Below are positions 5,176 to 7,233 of a stretch of 7,233 bases of DNA, in pieces. The notes under the pieces are model-generated. The model saw nothing but the letters and a program-made list of their open reading frames with translations, was not told the origin of the DNA and ran no database searches. This stretch comes from an uncultured cyanobacterium (lineage in GTDB: Bacteria > Cyanobacteriota > Cyanobacteriia > PCC-6307 > Cyanobiaceae): the NCBI GenBank assembly GCA_903934745.1, contig CAIZOZ010000031.1, positions 1 through 7,233 on the forward strand, written 5' to 3'. Within the stretch, counting starts at the first letter, position 1, and each line of letters starts with the position of its first letter. The position numbers and the translations under genes were made by a program.

Positions 5176-7161
5176 TTATTCCAGCGATCCGCTTCGATGG
5201 GAGCGACGCCGCTGCCCTTCCCATAACCCCGCATAGCACCCCCCCAACCCCAACAGCTCCCCGTGCCGCCCCCGCTCCACGATGCGGCCGCCAGCAAGCA
5301 CCAGGATCTGATCGGCGTGCTGCACTGAGCTCAGCCGGTGCGCCACCGTGAGCACGGTGCGCCCCTTGGCGAAGCGCTCCACGGCCTGAAGAATGCGCTC
5401 CTCGCTGGGGCTGTCGAGGGCGCTGGTGGCCTCATCGAGGATCAGCAGCTCGGGATTCTTGAGCAGGGCGCGGGCCAGAGAGAGACGCTGGCGCTGGCCG
5501 CCACTGAGTCGGAAACCGCGTTCACCAATCAGGGTGCCGTAGCCCTCTGGCAGAGCCTCGATGAAGGCGGCGGCATCGGCGGCGGCGGCGGCGGCACGGA
5601 TGGCCCCATCTCTGGCCTCCGGCATGGAGAAGGCGATGTTCTCGCGGATGCTGCCGTTAAGCAGCAGCACGTCCTGGCTCACCACGCCCAGCTTCTGTTG
5701 CCAGCTATCCAGATCGATCCGCTCCAGATCCATGCCATCCACCAGGATCCGCCCCTGGCTGGGGCTGATCAAGCCCACCAGCAGGTCCACCAGGCTGGAT
5801 TTGCCACCGCCCGATTCACCCACCAGCGCCACGGTGCTGCCCGCCGGGATCTCCAGATCAACCCCCTCCAATGCCGGATGTTCTCGCTCGGGGTAGGTGA
5901 GGGCCACCGCCTCCAGGCGAATGCCCTGCTTCAACCCGCTGAAGTTCATACCGCCGCGGCGGCGGAATTGTTTATCAGCCGGATCGAGCAGATCTTCCAC
6001 CTGCTGCATCGAGCCACTGAACTCGGCAACACGGTTGAGTGATAAACCGATCCGGGATAGACGTAGGTTGAGCCGCTGCAGCACTAGCACGAAGGTCACA
6101 AGATTCGGTACGAGAAGGCCTCGGTGCTGACCGAACACATGCCAGCTCAGCAGCCCAATCGCCGCTGCAGCAAGCACCGGCAGCAGATCATTCACAGGTT
6201 CGAGCACCTGAACCAGCAAGCTGAGCTGGCGCATCCGCCCCTCCTGCTGAACGGCTCGCCGTTCCAGCCGCTCCCGGGCGGCGGCGATGCCCGCGCTGCT
6301 GTGCAGCAGCCGCAGAATCTGGATGTCCTCGGTGATGGCAGCGGCCATCTGCCGTCGCACCTCCGCCAACTGCAGGGAGGCCCGGCGGATCCGCGGCCGC
6401 AGCTGCCGCTGAACCAACGCAATCGCCAGGGCCATGGCGATTGCCACGAGCGACAGCGCCGGCGTGAGCAGCAGTAGAACCGCCAGATAAATCCCCACCA
6501 ACAGCAGATTGCTGAGTAACTGGGCCCCCTCCTCGAGCTGAATCTGCACAGCTAGAGGGGCCAGGGTGGTTCTGTTGACCAGGTCGCCGACCCTGTAACG
6601 GCTGGCACAGGCATAGCTGAGGCCGAGCAGATGGCCGTGGATAACGGGGGTCACTCGCCGCTGACAGCGGGCGGCGAACCAGCCACCCGCCACGCCGTTG
6701 CCGTAGCGGGCCAGGCTCATCAAGGCCTGCAAGCCCACGGCGCAGCCCAGCAACAGCCCGAATTGCGTCCCCGTCGGCCATGCACTGAACTGCAGGCCCA
6801 GCGGTGCCAGTGGCCCGGGTAGGGCAAACAGCACAGGAGAACCGGCGACACTCAACAGACGAGCGGCCTGGTAGATCACCGCGAAGGTGAGCCCCTCGCT
6901 CAAGGCCAACACCAGGCTGCAGAGCAGATTCCCCGCCAGCAGGGGCCAGTCCTGGCGGGCTGTCTGGCGAATCAGCCCGGCCAGGACCGCACCGGGCAGG
7001 CGCGCACCGAAACGGATCAGCAGGCGATGGATCAAGCGGCCGGCTATGGAGACCAACCGCCTCCGGTGCGCCTTGCGATCAGCCACTGGGGCTGGCCCTG
7101 ACTTGATCGAGGGCAGACGCGACAGCGCTACCGGCGGCACCGGACTCGATATAGTCCGCAT
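5176..7161 (-). CDS. ABC exporter, fused membrane domain and ATPase (MsbA/MDR-like half-transporter)
   Basis: A 661-residue half-transporter that would work as a dimer in the inner membrane, exporting or flipping a lipid, glycolipid, peptide or small molecule. Hydrophobic membrane segments fall at about 75-100, 133-152, 217-250 and 325-364. The ATPase domain has an A-loop Tyr423, Walker A GESGGGKS (448-455), Q-loop Gln496 (VVSQD), signature LSGGQ (552-556), Walker B LLILDE (572-577), D-loop SALD and H-loop His608. All catalytic residues are present. The ATG at 7159-7161 is the only early ATG, but it overlaps the upstream flavoprotein frame by 83 bases and lacks a good ribosome binding site. 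The GTG at 7084-7086 (residue 26) would overlap that stop by only eight bases and is at least as likely. Residues 1-25 are low-complexity and carry no domain. The gene probably belongs to the same transcript as the flavoprotein. GC is about 65%, unlike the LOG gene downstream. The substrate cannot be read from sequence. Confidence 0.95.
   Translation of the reverse strand: MRTISSPVPPVALSRLPSIKSGPAPVADRKAHRRRLVSIAGRLIHRLLIRFGARLPGAVLAGLIRQTARQDWPLLAGNLLCSLVLALSEGLTFAVIYQAARLLSVAGSPVLFALPGPLAPLGLQFSAWPTGTQFGLLLGCAVGLQALMSLARYGNGVAGGWFAARCQRRVTPVIHGHLLGLSYACASRYRVGDLVNRTTLAPLAVQIQLEEGAQLLSNLLLVGIYLAVLLLLTPALSLVAIAMALAIALVQRQLRPRIRRASLQLAEVRRQMAAAITEDIQILRLLHSSAGIAAARERLERRAVQQEGRMRQLSLLVQVLEPVNDLLPVLAAAAIGLLSWHVFGQHRGLLVPNLVTFVLVLQRLNLRLSRIGLSLNRVAEFSGSMQQVEDLLDPADKQFRRRGGMNFSGLKQGIRLEAVALTYPEREHPALEGVDLEIPAGSTVALVGESGGGKSSLVDLLVGLISPSQGRILVDGMDLERIDLDSWQQKLGVVSQDVLLLNGSIRENIAFSMPEARDGAIRAAAAAADAAAFIEALPEGYGTLIGERGFRLSGGQRQRLSLARALLKNPELLILDEATSALDSPSEERILQAVERFAKGRTVLTVAHRLSSVQHADQILVLAGGRIVERGRHGELLGLGGCYAGLWEGQRRRSHRSGSLE
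5578..5595. repeat. (GGC)6 trinucleotide tract inside the exporter ATPase domain
   Basis: Six uninterrupted GGC units encode six consecutive alanines (about residues 523-528) in the helical subdomain between the Q-loop and the signature motif. The position tolerates helix-forming residues. Gain or loss of units would stay in frame. Confidence 0.6.
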
Positions 7162-7233
7162 CTTGGTTCACTTGCCACACGTTGTAGAGCTGTTCTCCGG
7201 CCAGAATGTTGCGGGCCGTGAGCATGGCCGTCA
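7079..7233 (-). CDS. C-terminal end of a probable FAD/NAD(P)-dependent oxidoreductase (partial)
   Basis: The last 50 codons of a gene that enters from the right edge, with its stop (TGA) at 7079-7081. The visible peptide includes TAMLTARNILAGEQLYNVWQ followed by VNQDADYIES. A 'TAxxTARNIL' helix followed by 'W-x-VN-x-D-x-x-Y' near the C-terminus resembles the end of amine-oxidase/phytoene-desaturase-like flavoproteins, including those found near polysaccharide and lipid genes; this match is from memory and only moderately secure. The frame overlaps the longest exporter frame by 83 bases, or by eight if the exporter starts at the GTG at 7086. That spacing suggests co-transcription and possibly translational coupling. 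The FAD-binding N-terminus lies outside the window, so the reaction is unknown. Confidence 0.55.
   Translation of the reverse strand, partial: TAMLTARNILAGEQLYNVWQVNQDADYIESGAAGSAVASALDQVRASPSG

Noticed and set aside
4862..5239. 125-codon minus-strand frame overlapping the exporter's 3' end
   Set aside because: It has no domain and low-complexity composition, and it starts inside the exporter in another frame without a ribosome binding site.
4845..5351. 168-codon plus-strand frame running from the gap into the exporter
   Set aside because: It is Pro/Arg/Gly-rich, ends opposite the exporter ATPase and reads as compositional noise.
5338..6042. 234-codon plus-strand frame opposite the ATPase domain
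   Set aside because: It is antisense to the Walker and signature motifs; its His/Gln/Ala-rich composition is an artefact of GC-rich codons.
6188..6781. 197-codon minus-strand frame inside the exporter
   Set aside because: It is a shifted-frame shadow of the exporter, rich in Gly, Ala and Arg, with no motif.
1..7233. CRISPR array, tRNA, insertion sequence ends
   Set aside because: No regularly spaced repeats, cloverleaf or paired terminal inverted repeats with a transposase were seen on either strand.

Overview
The window looks like a piece of a GC-rich bacterial chromosome, most likely cyanobacterial and perhaps picocyanobacterial. The hints are a long LOG/TIGR00730 protein of the kind common in cyanobacteria, a Rieske oxygenase that resembles the cyanobacterial SxtT/SxtH group, and a GC-rich exporter gene. 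The taxonomic call is inference. Nothing in the window (no rRNA, tRNA or photosynthesis gene) fixes it.

Layout, left to right. Positions 1-664 carry plus-strand, high-GC coding sequence: the last 16 codons of one gene, then an unrecognised 169-codon reading frame (155-664) whose 5' end looks damaged or non-canonical. From 628 onward every convincing gene lies on the minus strand. Read in transcription order from the right edge they are: the 3' end of a probable FAD-dependent oxidoreductase (7079-7233); a fused permease/ATPase ABC exporter (5176-7161); a roughly 615-base stretch with no convincing gene (4561-5175), holding an inverted repeat, a plus-strand terminator-like hairpin and a minus-strand promoter candidate; a LOG-family protein (3520-4560); a membrane-anchored, atypical cytochrome P450 (1843-3312); and a Rieske non-heme iron oxygenase (628-1629). 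The Rieske gene ends tail-to-tail inside the unknown plus-strand frame.

How they may fit together. Two oxygen-activating enzymes (P450 and Rieske), a LOG-type nucleotide-phosphate hydrolase, an upstream exporter and a flavoprotein, all on one strand, look like an accessory or specialised-metabolism locus in which a small molecule or lipid is oxidised and possibly exported. No scaffold-building enzyme is in the window, so the product cannot be named. A promoter candidate just upstream of the LOG gene suggests that LOG, P450 and Rieske form a unit separate from the exporter.

Base composition is mosaic. The unknown plus-strand gene and the exporter are about 65-70% GC in hand-counted blocks. 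The LOG gene and the catalytic part of the P450 drop to about 42-50%. The P450's N-terminal membrane part and the gap upstream of it are again GC-rich. This suggests that the oxygenase/LOG block was imported or reassembled. Remnants of broken reading frames in the gaps fit a locus that has been rearranged.
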